64,000 nt of DNA, from contig JAHRBS010000010.1 in NCBI GenBank assembly GCA_024305745.1, forward strand, positions 1,309,501 to 1,373,500, given 5' to 3'. Positions 35,355-44,291 of this stretch are shown piece after piece. A program made the translations under genes and the position numbers. Below the pieces are notes generated by a model, which made no database searches, was not told the origin of the DNA, and saw only the letters and a program-made list of their open reading frames with translations. The first letter of the stretch is position 1. Every line of letters starts with the position of its first letter. This DNA comes from Polyporus tsugae. Lineage: Eukaryota; Basidiomycota; Agaricomycetes; Polyporales; Polyporaceae.

Positions 35355-36598
35355 ATGGCGTACGTTCAGATCGAAGCTGACGAGGTGAGGGGTAGCATTC
35401 GTTGGTGGAATGCAGTGTATATCTATGATACTGACGTCAGCTGGGTTCGGTGCTAGAGGATGGCGGAGGGCCCTGAACGGCTTCAGTTCCAATGTATGGC
35501 TCGATTTGTTACCCCAAGACGCATGTGAGCTGAAGAGTCGTTCAACTAGCGTTTCTGGGCACGGACGCACGGGCAGCGAACCAGGAGACTAGTACCGGTC
35601 GAGGTGCGTGTTCCGCCGCTTGTCCCTATGTCCCGTATTTGCGCGAGCTGATCGTATACTAGGATACCTCTCTGACACACCGAAGAGCTCTGGATTCTGG
35701 CAGCTCGAGTATTATCAACCCTACTTCGATGTCGACACCAAGATGGTGAGCTCATACCTGTCCTCATCTCTCCCGACGGCCTTCCCCAACCGGCCTGCCC
35801 TGCCCCTTGTGTCCGCATGGGTCCATTAGGTTATCAAACGATGCTACACCACCCTGCTTCCTGGGACCTCAAAGTACCTCTCTGCCCACCTAACACCCAA
35901 CGCCGACCTTTATGGCCCCTTCTGGACACTCACAACCCTCATCTTTGCGCTCTTCCTCTCCTCTTCCCTCGCATCGTCCATCGCAGCGTACCTCACCGAC
36001 CCCAAGAACTCCTCCGCCGCCGTGCTCGAATATGACTTCGGTCTGCTCTCGACCGCTGTGGCGCTCGTGTACTCGTACGGGATCGGCGTGCCCGTGCTCC
36101 TCTGGCTCGCGTTGAGGTATCTGGGCGTTGGAGAGTGGAGCGTCATCGAGGCCGTTGCGGTGTGGGGGTACGGGCAGTTCGTGTGGATCCCTGTCGCGGT
36201 AAGCCATCCGTCTGTGGAGAGAGTGATGATGCAGCGGTCTGATAGTGGACGCGCTGGGCACCAGTTCCTCAACATCAACCCGCTTCCCCTCGCGCGGTGG
36301 ATCCTCACGGGCATCGCGTTCCTCGTTTCGGGGTGGTTCTTGGTCGCGAACGTGTACCCCGTTCTCGCTGCGGTGCGCCTCCTTTTCTCTTGCACTGGTG
36401 CAGCGTCAGCGTTGGTCCGTGTTGGCTGACATATGCAACTTGTAGGCTGACGCAAAGCCCGTGCGACTGATCATCATTCTCCTCGCCGCGCTGCATGTCG
36501 TGGTTGCGTTCTGTTTCCAGGTTCTGTTCTTCGGCTACTACCCTCTGAAGGAGCTTGGCCCGAAAGACCCTATCCCTCCTGCTGAGGGTACACCGTGA
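35355..36598 (+). CDS. YIP1-family Golgi membrane protein (YIPF1/2-like)
   Basis: Seven exons: 35355-35384, 35457-35493, 35550-35603, 35648-35745, 35830-36198, 36265-36372 and 36446-36598, giving 282 residues. The cytosolic N-terminus contains LQFQSFLGTD. Next is the conserved SSGFWQLEYYQPYFDVDTK block before the first membrane segment. At least five hydrophobic segments follow: FWTLTTLIFALFLSSSLASS, LLSTAVALVYSYGIGVPVLL, VIEAVAVWGYGQFVWIPVA, WILTGIAFLVSGWFLVANV and LIIILLAALHVVVAFCFQVL. YIPF proteins cycle between ER and Golgi and bind Rab GTPases. The first three exons are short (30, 37 and 54 nt). They were placed by phase and by recovery of the FQSFLG motif. Confidence 0.88.
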
Positions 36599-36849
36599 TG
36601 TGTTCAGGGTGGCCGTACCCTTCGAGTAGCAGCAGTAAATTATTATGCTTCTATCATGCAATGTCTACATTCTCCCCATGCTGGCTGGCTAAGGGGCGAA
36701 CCATATGTGATGGGTGAGCACGAAGCAGGATATGATACAAAGAATAGAGTGAGGGTGTACGAAGTCGCAATGAGCGGTATTCAACGATTATGTAGTGGTA
36801 GTACAAATCGACTAAGCACGAGTCGAGAGTTCAGTGTGTCACATAGGTC

Positions 36850-38042
36850 TCAAAAGACCCTCAAACGTTTTGCGATGAAGTAAACGATACCTGACACAAG
36901 ACCGCCGATGTGACCGGCGGTGTCCGTACCAACACGCTAGATGCATGTTAATATCGAGGATATCTGCCAAGGTTCATGTGCACTCACATGCTGGTTCATT
37001 GCGCTGTAGCCATCCCAAAGGAAGATGCCCGTCACCAAGGCCCATGCTGGTATTGGGAGAACGCCAAACACGTAGAAGCTGGTGGTGGGCGCGACGCAGG
37101 CGAAGTACGAGACCACGGAGTAGATCGCGCCGCTCGCACCATGCGATCCCGACCCTTGTGCCTGTTCCTTGCTTTGCACGCGATTACGCCAGGCAATCCC
37201 AGCCAGACTAGACACAACGCCGCCTATGACGAAGTGAAGCGGCATTAGAAGAACTGATACAGACAGCCATACAGCCGGCACACATACCTCCAAGGTACAG
37301 GCCAAGGAAACCGACGTTTCCGAGGATGGATATCACAAGGGGAGCCATGAAGTAAAATGTAAACCCGTTGAAGAGGATATGACCGGCATTTTCATGGGAG
37401 AAACACGCAGTGAGCAACGTATACCTGATGAATCTCAATGAGCTCATGTACACATGCAGACCGTACCACTGGAGCACGTACCATCTACCTGCGCTAATGT
37501 TAGTCGCTCCGGCTATGAAGTGGTTTCTCATCCAGATGTACGATGACGGGTCTCCCGTACTTTGCTGCGAGGCCGTCCAAGCGCATCAGACGAAATAGGA
37601 TAGATAGTGCGAGAGCTTCAAGACTCACGTATTTTGCCCATGCAAAGTTCCATGATGCGAATACAAGGCCATTGAGACCTATGATGCCCCAGAAGATGAC
37701 ACCACCTGGGATTGCGTTTATGCGGTTTCGGAGTCGCTGCCATGGTCCGTTTGAACCGCTGTTGTAACCGCCGTACCCTCCACTTGAGCCTCTATTGATC
37801 CCGCTTCTATGGGTAGCACGTGCGATCCTATCCGCGACAAACTTGAAGATGGGCTGTTCTTGCGAAACCTGTGGCGTCGGCAGAAGGGTCAGAGGTTGGC
37901 GGAGAGCGCCTGCAGCGCCGAGTGTAGAATGTCGAGCAGATGCGCAGAGCCTTGGGGTAAGCCACGCGCCATGGTAGAGGGCCCTTGAAGATAGTCTAGA
38001 GGAAGAAAGAAAGGGCGAGAGGGAGAGTATGGACCTCTTCAT
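36850..38042 (-). CDS. PCP1: Mitochondrial rhomboid protease (PARL/Pcp1-like)
   Basis: Five exons: 37629-38042, 37482-37564, 37288-37424, 36988-37223 and 36850-36936, giving 318 residues. The N-terminus from ATG 38042 (MKRSILSLSPFLSSSRLSSR) is basic and hydroxylated, a good presequence. ATG 38087 would add 15 residues. The rhomboid core has TACFSHENAGHILFNGFTFY (the H..GH..FN helix), then GASGAIYSVVSYF with the catalytic Ser of GxSG. The last exon has DTAGHIGGLVSG with the catalytic His. In yeast, Pcp1 cleaves Mgm1 and Ccp1 in the inner membrane. The catalytic dyad is intact. The gene lies back to back with TRS20 across 170 bp. Confidence 0.92.
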
Positions 38043-38212
38043 GGTGGTCTGTGGCCAGAGAGGAACGGGGCCGAGACTGAGATTCATGACCGTTGGTCGC
38101 GCGACGCGTTCTCCTGCCGACTGATGTTTGTTTGTATTTGGCAACAACCCTACCTGCTCGCACTCGATGCCATTGCTTCGCAGATTCAGCTTTCACGTCC
38201 TTCGTTGCAAGC
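38043..38212. promoter_or_regulatory. Compact divergent promoter (rhomboid / TRAPPC2)
   Basis: Only 170 bp separate the two start codons, so both promoters and leaders must overlap. The region includes a second in-frame ATG of the rhomboid gene at 38087. Confidence 0.6.
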
Positions 38213-38955
38213 ATGTCTCACCATCTGTTCTTACTGTCTCCTTCAGATACGCCCCTCTACAGCTTGACACATTACTCCTCCAAGCCATCTCAAACAGCAG
38301 CATCATCACCTTTGGCTTCCAACCTTCCCAGCTGGTCAACGTCCGCGTTTGCTGGGACACTCAGCGCGTTATCCGGTGCAACCGCAGCGACTCAAGCGCA
38401 CCATGGACAAGGCGGGACTGTCAAGATAGGCGGGGGCCAGGACAGACATGTGATACAGATGATTGCGAACGCTAGTCTGGACGCGATTGAGGAAGTGATG
38501 CGGAAAGACAGTGTAATGTTCGTACCCTCCTTATGTTTTAACGACACCGCCTTCATGTGCGCCATCCGTATCATCCGCGCAGGTATCTGAAATCCGTAGA
38601 CAAGTTCAACGAGTGGACCGTCTCCGCGTTTGTGACGCCTGCAAGTACGCGTGTTTCGCAGATTGTGGCCCCTGTGGAGCATGAGGTGATTGACAGGATC
38701 TGTTGCGGTAGATATGAAGTTTGTGCTGCTACACGAGTCCCGTAACGACGACGGCATCAAGGCGTTCTTTACTGATGTCTGGGAGCTGTACGTGAAGGTG
38801 AGTCGTACCGCCTCCTCACCGGGGTGTCCGGAGGCCGAAGCCAATCAACATCCGACCGTCAGACGATGCTCAATCCGTTCCACACGGCCCACACTCCGAT
38901 ACGGAGCGCGGTATTCGACTCTCGCGTACGAGCCAGTGCGAAGAAATACCTGTAG
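38213..38955 (+). CDS. TRS20: TRAPP subunit TRAPPC2/Trs20 (sedlin)
   Basis: Four exons: 38213-38517, 38583-38644, 38712-38797 and 38863-38955, giving 181 residues. The longin-type core is clear: [18 protein letters not shown], the [20 protein letters not shown] block, [19 protein letters not shown] with TDVWELYVK, and the end [19 protein letters not shown]. The protein is an adaptor at the end of TRAPP complexes, which tether vesicles and activate Rab GTPases. Compared with the usual length of about 140 residues, it has an extra Ser/Ala/Thr-rich stretch of about 40 residues between the second strand and the first helix. The exon 1 donor GTTCGT is the only one that restores VMYLKS in phase. 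Confidence 0.92.
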
Positions 38956-39744
38956 TGCAAAGCCCGCAAGACAAAAGAACGTGTGGAAGGAGGCAGCAGG
39001 GCCAGTGTCAGCTGTTCTATTGTGTGTTGGTTGGGTGCCGAGCGATCGTTGATCGAGGCCGGTCCGCAGGAACATTCCAACTACACCAAAGCCGGAGCAC
39101 ATGGAAAGTCATGGAAAGGAGTAAGCGTATACGTGTACGGATATTATAGCGAGGCACTGGATGTGGGTTGTGATTGAAAAGAGTGAGACCGGGATTGGGG
39201 GCGGGATGGCGGATGACATGGGGTGGTGGCCGGGGTCTGGGCTGCCGCTGGGTGGGGGACAGAGGGCAAGCTCGGTCGATGGCGGCTGTGATCTTTGCGT
39301 CTCTCTCTCCGACCTCCTTGGTGGCTCCTCCTTTTCTCTGTTGCCGTTGTCTCTCTCTCCGTCTCTCTTCACCTTCTATCCTATATATCCCTACCTCTTT
39401 ATATACGCGCCAAGTTCTTTCCTCGGCCAGCAACTCTAATCGCCAAGAGGCCTTTTCTTCCGCAACCGCGCAGCAACCTGCAAAACTTGCCATCCACTCC
39501 ATCCACCGCCAAGTTCTAGGAGAGAGACAGACGTGCCCAAACTACTGCTTGATTCCACCGCAAGGAACCTCTGAATCCTCAGGTGAGAAGATTAGCCGTC
39601 TCTCACCCCACACGCCGTCTTGACAGCCTGGGTTCACTTCCAGCTGTATTTTTTTCTCCTCCTTCATTTCTCGCCCTCCACGCTCGAACCAACCTTCTCA
39701 CCGGAACCACAAGCTTTCATATATCCCCGATCTTTTATCACGAT
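38956..39744. other. Intergenic region with CT-rich leader
   Basis: The left part is the 3' UTR of TRS20. About 39290-39720 is strongly C/T-rich on the plus strand and contains a CTATATAT element near 39379, which may be the promoter and leader of the Gln-rich protein gene. The reading frame is open upstream of its ATG, but the translated leader has no protein character. Confidence 0.55.
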
Positions 39745-41211
39745 ATGGCCGCCACTCCTGCTCCCAACCCCCGCGCGTCTCTTCTCGCCGGTTTGCGCAC
39801 CGGAGGTGTCCGTTCTGCCTCGGGCTCTATCCCAAATGTGCCACACACCGCAGCTCCCGCCGGCACTTTCAACATACCCCGTATCATCGCGCCGAACCAG
39901 GAGGACAACTTCTTTCCACCTGAAGAGGAAGATGAACTATCCAACATGATGTCCCAGAACCTGTACATCCATAACAACCGCACCCGTCAGGCGCCCGTCA
40001 CCGCCGCTGTTGATGGTATACCGAACCGCTTCCAGCAGCAACAGCACCAGACAATGCACATGAACGGCATGGGCTTCAATCCGCTCCACGCCATGAATCA
40101 GAACCAGCTTCAGCAGGTCCAGCTCCAGTTGATGCAGATGGAGTTTGCCCGCATGCAGGTATGGCGCAATTTTAGTTCATCACCAGCTTATCCGAATCTT
40201 AACCATCTTATGAAGGCTCTTCAGGCCCAGCAGTACCAGGCTGAGATCCTTGCTGCCCAGGCCCAGGCGGCGCACCAGCGTCAGCACCAGGCTCAACAGG
40301 GTACCCGCCGCGCCGCGTCCTACACCGTGCCCTCCACCGCCGGCCCGACCAACACTTCGTTCGACCTGCGCTCTGCAACCATGAATTCGCAGTTGCGTCG
40401 GGCTAGCCAGGCTGATCACCTGCGCTCGAAGTTGGGCGTTTCCGAGGACCAGGTCCCCATGACTGCTGCTCTCAACGGCAAATTCGGCAGCCGCATTGGT
40501 TCTGGCAAGTACGACTCTGACGAAGATGACTTCTCCTCTGTGGGCGCACGGCCCCCTGCGAGCGCCAACTACACGACGGTCATAAGTGGTGGCACGTCCC
40601 TCGGTGCCCCAAGCACGCCGAATGTGCTCTCCAAGTCGGATACCGCTGTTTCGTGGCGTCGTGGCCCTGGAAGCAACTCGGTACTGAGCGCCAACCGCAC
40701 TATCTCGTCTCCCACTGTGAGGGTTACCCCGCCCCCCGCCGAGCGTGTCTCGCCCCCTCCAGTGCTTGCCAACGGCAAGGCGCGGCCGACCCCGCTGCGC
40801 TTTACCGCCGAGGCCTCGAACCCTGGTGTCTCCGCTGTCGCCATTGACACTGATGGCACTGAGGCTGATGACAGTTCCACGTCGTCGAAGTCCAACTCGA
40901 CCCCGAGCACCCCTCATTCGGTTGGCTCTGCTGATGTCCCTCCTCTGTCCCCCCGTGAGGAGGCTTCGAAGAAGCTGTATGAAGGTCTCGGGATCGGTCG
41001 CCCCGCACCTGGCATCAACGTTGTCGTCTCCCAGGATTCCCAGATGGTCGTTCAGCGTCTGGTCAGCGCCCCTGTGCGTCAGCCTCGTGGCCCCCCTTCC
41101 AACAACGAGGAGCTCGTTCCGAAGAACTTTGCGACGCGCAGCCGGCGCAAGGCCGTCGACGCCCTTCTGGAGCATGCCCGCGAGCGCCAGGTCATCGTCG
41201 AGGCTTACTAG
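39745..41211 (+). CDS. Uncharacterised Gln-rich protein
   Basis: The start is ATG 39745 (MAATPAPNPRASLLAGLRTG), the first ATG with a conserved-looking N-terminus. Likely exons are 39745-40158 and 40216-41211, about 470 residues. The 57-nt intron (GTATGG to TGAAG) is a multiple of three with no stop, so a read-through protein would be 489 residues. Features are a Gln-rich helix (QLQQVQLQLMQMEFARMQ continuing as ALQAQQYQAEILAAQAQAA), a Ser/Thr/Pro-rich centre, and an ordered, charged C-terminus: ASKKLYEGLGIGRP, LVPKNFATRSRRKAVDALLE and HARERQVIVEAY. No domain is recognised. The Gln-rich region suggests an RNA-binding-complex or transcription co-factor scaffold, an inference only. Confidence 0.75.
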   Translation: MAATPAPNPRASLLAGLRTGGVRSASGSIPNVPHTAAPAGTFNIPRIIAPNQEDNFFPPEEEDELSNMMSQNLYIHNNRTRQAPVTAAVDGIPNRFQQQQHQTMHMNGMGFNPLHAMNQNQLQQVQLQLMQMEFARMQVWRNFSSSPAYPNLNHLMKALQAQQYQAEILAAQAQAAHQRQHQAQQGTRRAASYTVPSTAGPTNTSFDLRSATMNSQLRRASQADHLRSKLGVSEDQVPMTAALNGKFGSRIGSGKYDSDEDDFSSVGARPPASANYTTVISGGTSLGAPSTPNVLSKSDTAVSWRRGPGSNSVLSANRTISSPTVRVTPPPAERVSPPPVLANGKARPTPLRFTAEASNPGVSAVAIDTDGTEADDSSTSSKSNSTPSTPHSVGSADVPPLSPREEASKKLYEGLGIGRPAPGINVVVSQDSQMVVQRLVSAPVRQPRGPPSNNEELVPKNFATRSRRKAVDALLEHARERQVIVEAY

Positions 41212-42192
41212 ATCCCTCGCCTCGATGTGTCACCCTGCGACAACCTCCCTCAGTGCCCCGTGCCTGCATACCCGCCTCCCGCGATGACACCAACTTGACG
41301 GACCGTTTCTGATTTCATCCCGACGGAGTTGTACGATACACTTCTGGACGATATTGCTCCCTCCCGCAACCTCACCTTCGTTTGCCCTGCCAGCGTATTT
41401 AAAGAGCGTGCGTACCTTGAACGAGGACTTTCGTATGCAGATTGGCCCGTGCCTATTCTTTCCTTTCATTCATCACCCCCTCCCCCCTGATTGGTTCCCG
41501 TTTTTCTTTTCGTTTACCCTTTCTTTCCCTCACCTCCTCCCCTTTCTACCCCTTTCCATCCGCCGTTCCTCCATCCTCGTCGTTGCTGAAGACCGGCTGC
41601 GTCGGTGGTCGACGACGGAGTGGGTTGTACGATGAACGGCCTATCAGCAGGCGCGTCGCGGAGCCGCACCGGGATATCCTCCGACCGCGCGCGTGGGGTC
41701 CGTGGTTCCGACCAGGTTCGAGTTCGAGTAGTGTTGTGGGCGACGACGGCCGCGGTCGCATGCATGATGTTCGTGAGCGCAGTGGTGCAGTGGGGACGAC
41801 GCAGGGAAGCAGCGCTTCCCCCGGTCGCGAACGGTGGATACATACACGGTCAGGCGGCACGACGCAGAAGGAACGCGTGTGCGCAGGAAGCGTTGCGCGA
41901 GCGTTGTGGGGCGGCCGTGTGCAGTGTTTATGCACTCGTACATAGTACCAGTTTACATACGTACTTGCCAGCACGTTCTCGTTGCGTTTGTTTTCCCCTC
42001 TGTACATCCGGTCGAATACGGTAAATACATCATCCATCCGCCTCTCTGACAAACGTTGGCCGGAAGAACCCTGTGGTGCAATCCGCGAGAGCGACAGCGG
42101 AGGAATACAGATAACGCAACAGGCGCATACAGAAAGTCACTGAAAGGTACAAGAGCGACATTCCACACCCAGCCTTCCAAGAGGCAGCGCCT
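41212..42192. other. Convergent intergenic region
   Basis: It holds the 3' UTRs of the Gln-rich protein gene (plus) and ARP4 (minus). Open frames here lack motifs. A C/T-rich stretch lies at about 41455-41590. Confidence 0.5.
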
Positions 42193-44037
42193 CTACTTAC
42201 ACCGTTGACCAACGATCGCCTTTCCGTGCTCCTGTTGGAAAGTAAGAAAAACGTCAAATATGTTCAAGCTTAAACGTTGTATGAAGTTTACCTGCCACTC
42301 CTCCTTGCTGATCCACAACTGGTGGAACGTACCCAAGCTAGCGAGGATACTTCCACCAAGCCACCCGCCGTATCGTCGCTCGATGGGGTTGCCGGGCGCG
42401 TGAATTTTGACCTGAAGACGGGTCAAGACACTGTTAAGAGCACGCGGGGCGAGGGACTCACGTGTTGGAAGTGCCTCCCCATCTCGGCCGAGAGCCGGTC
42501 CGCGAAGCCAGCGAAGAGACTCCCGCCGCCGGTGAGGACGACGTTGCCCAAGAGGACCTGGCGCAGATCGTTGTCGCACTGCTGGATCGAGCTCACGATC
42601 AGCGCGGGTATTGTCTTGGGTAGGTTCGGGTTCGACGCCTGCGCGTACGAGGACCAGTGTCAGCCAACCCCAAGTCACATTCCGGGGCGAGACGCAACGC
42701 AACGCACCATGAGCGCGGACGAGTGCGCGAAGAACTGCTCGCCGACGGCGTACCGCTCGATGCCCGTGAAGTAGTTGTTGTACCCGGTCGGGAACTCGTA
42801 GTGGCGCGGGCCCTGCGTGGACGCGAATTGGTCGTTCCAGCCCTGTGTGAGGATGCCGGCGACGCTTTGTGTCCACTCTTCGACCTCGTGGTTCTCGGCC
42901 CATGCGCGCCAGCTCTCGGTCGTGCCTGCTTGTCGGTCGTCGCGCAGTGTGAACTTCGCTGGGACGCTAGCATCCACTGGCTTCAAGCGCGAACGTGGTG
43001 ACGCGAAAGGGCAATGGATGAAGAGGGGGAGCGAATAGGAAAACGTAAGTCTCCGTTCTTAGCGTGGTCCGGCAGGAAGAAAGAGAGACGCACTAATCGG
43101 TTGGCGATGAGTTGGTGGGGGACGAGTGGGATGCCTTGGCGAGTTTGGGTGGGACTGGTAAGTAGATGCTTCGCGTGCGCGTGCACGAGTTGTGGCAGTG
43201 CACAATGTGCAAGACCTGGTCAAACGGTGCAATTCAGAGGCGTATGGAGTTCGTTGTGACGAGCGTAGCTCACCTTTCCTCAAGACAAAGCCATCGACTA
43301 CCGGGGTGACGCTTGCTGTTGACTGGCCGACGTCAATGACAAGGGCTGAGCCCTTCCCGGCGGCAAAGCTATGTGACAAAAACAATCAACACGGGGAGCG
43401 ACAGTGATTGTGGAGGTGTCCTGACGCGTTAAGCACGCCGGTGTTCGCGATATAGAACGCCGGCACTTGAAACTCTTCGAACATGATCTCGGCCATACGC
43501 TCTCTGTTCGACGGCGTATTCCAAGGCGCCTCGGTGACCAGGACGGGGTGTTCAGAGGGGCTACAACGCATGACTTCGGAGAAGGCATGGTTGATGAGTG
43601 GCGGCACACAGTCGAAGTTCTGGACTGTCATGCGGCAAGCCTGAGCACGCGCGGTAGAGAAAGACGACATATATTGTCACGTACTCAGTCCGTCCTGCAT
43701 TGGGTTCCCGACCTCCATCCCGCTCCGCCATAGTGACGGACCATTCTGCCCGATATGTAGCTTGACTTTGGGTTTGGGTGGTGCTGGGGGCTGCTCACCC
43801 TCCGTTGCCCCTGCCTCCCCCATTGTGACATCTCCACCATTCGCCTCCGCGGGCCCCTCGATGAAGCCGAACGAGGTGGGAACTATAGCCTTGGGGGTGT
43901 CATCGCCCGCGTACCCCGCACGTAGGGAGGATGAACCAAAGTCGAGCACAAGCGCGGAGACCTCGTCTGCGTGAACAGTGAGCATGAACTGGAACATTCA
44001 AAGAGTGCGTACACTTGCCTCCGCCGTAGTTGACCAT
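42193..44037 (-). CDS. ARP4: Actin-related protein 4
   Basis: Nine exons: 44019-44037 (19 nt), 43685-43966, 43426-43624, 43274-43368, 43094-43215, 42708-42980, 42462-42638, 42292-42411 and 42193-42231, giving 441 residues. Actin-fold marks: [20 protein letters not shown] (phosphate 1), an Arp4-type insertion rich in Gly/Glu/Pro, [50 protein letters not shown] (phosphate 2), KPKFTL-type region with [26 protein letters not shown], and [15 protein letters not shown] near the end. Arp4 is a nuclear subunit of the NuA4, SWR1 and INO80 complexes. Intron 1 starts with GCAAGT. Only this donor joins YGG to DEVSAL in frame. The gene shares a 254-bp promoter with ERB1. Confidence 0.95.
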
Positions 44038-44291
44038 TTTTCTGAAAGAGGTTAAGGACGCGTTTCGGAGCGCAGGACTTTCAGAGAGACCAAGGCCGCC
44101 AGTGGACCAGGACGGGGCGGACGCAACCGCGAGGACGCGCCCGATCTGATCTGGCGCGTTCTCGCTCACGTGCTTGTAATCTAGGAAATTTCGTAGGCGC
44201 GCGTCGTTTCACCGGACTTTCGAGTACGCTTTCAACCCTCCTCGCAGCCTCGTTTCTCTTCTGGCTGGGCTTTCTGCTTATACTGTCGACC
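44038..44291. promoter_or_regulatory. Shared divergent promoter region (ARP4 / ERB1)
   Basis: The start codons of ARP4 (minus) and ERB1 (plus) are 254 bp apart. No TATA box is visible, as is common for co-expressed housekeeping pairs. Confidence 0.55.

Noticed and set aside
41605..42024. A 139-codon plus-strand frame with one hydrophobic stretch
   Set aside because: It lies in the expected 3' UTR of the Gln-rich gene, has a random Arg/Cys-rich end and no recognisable family.
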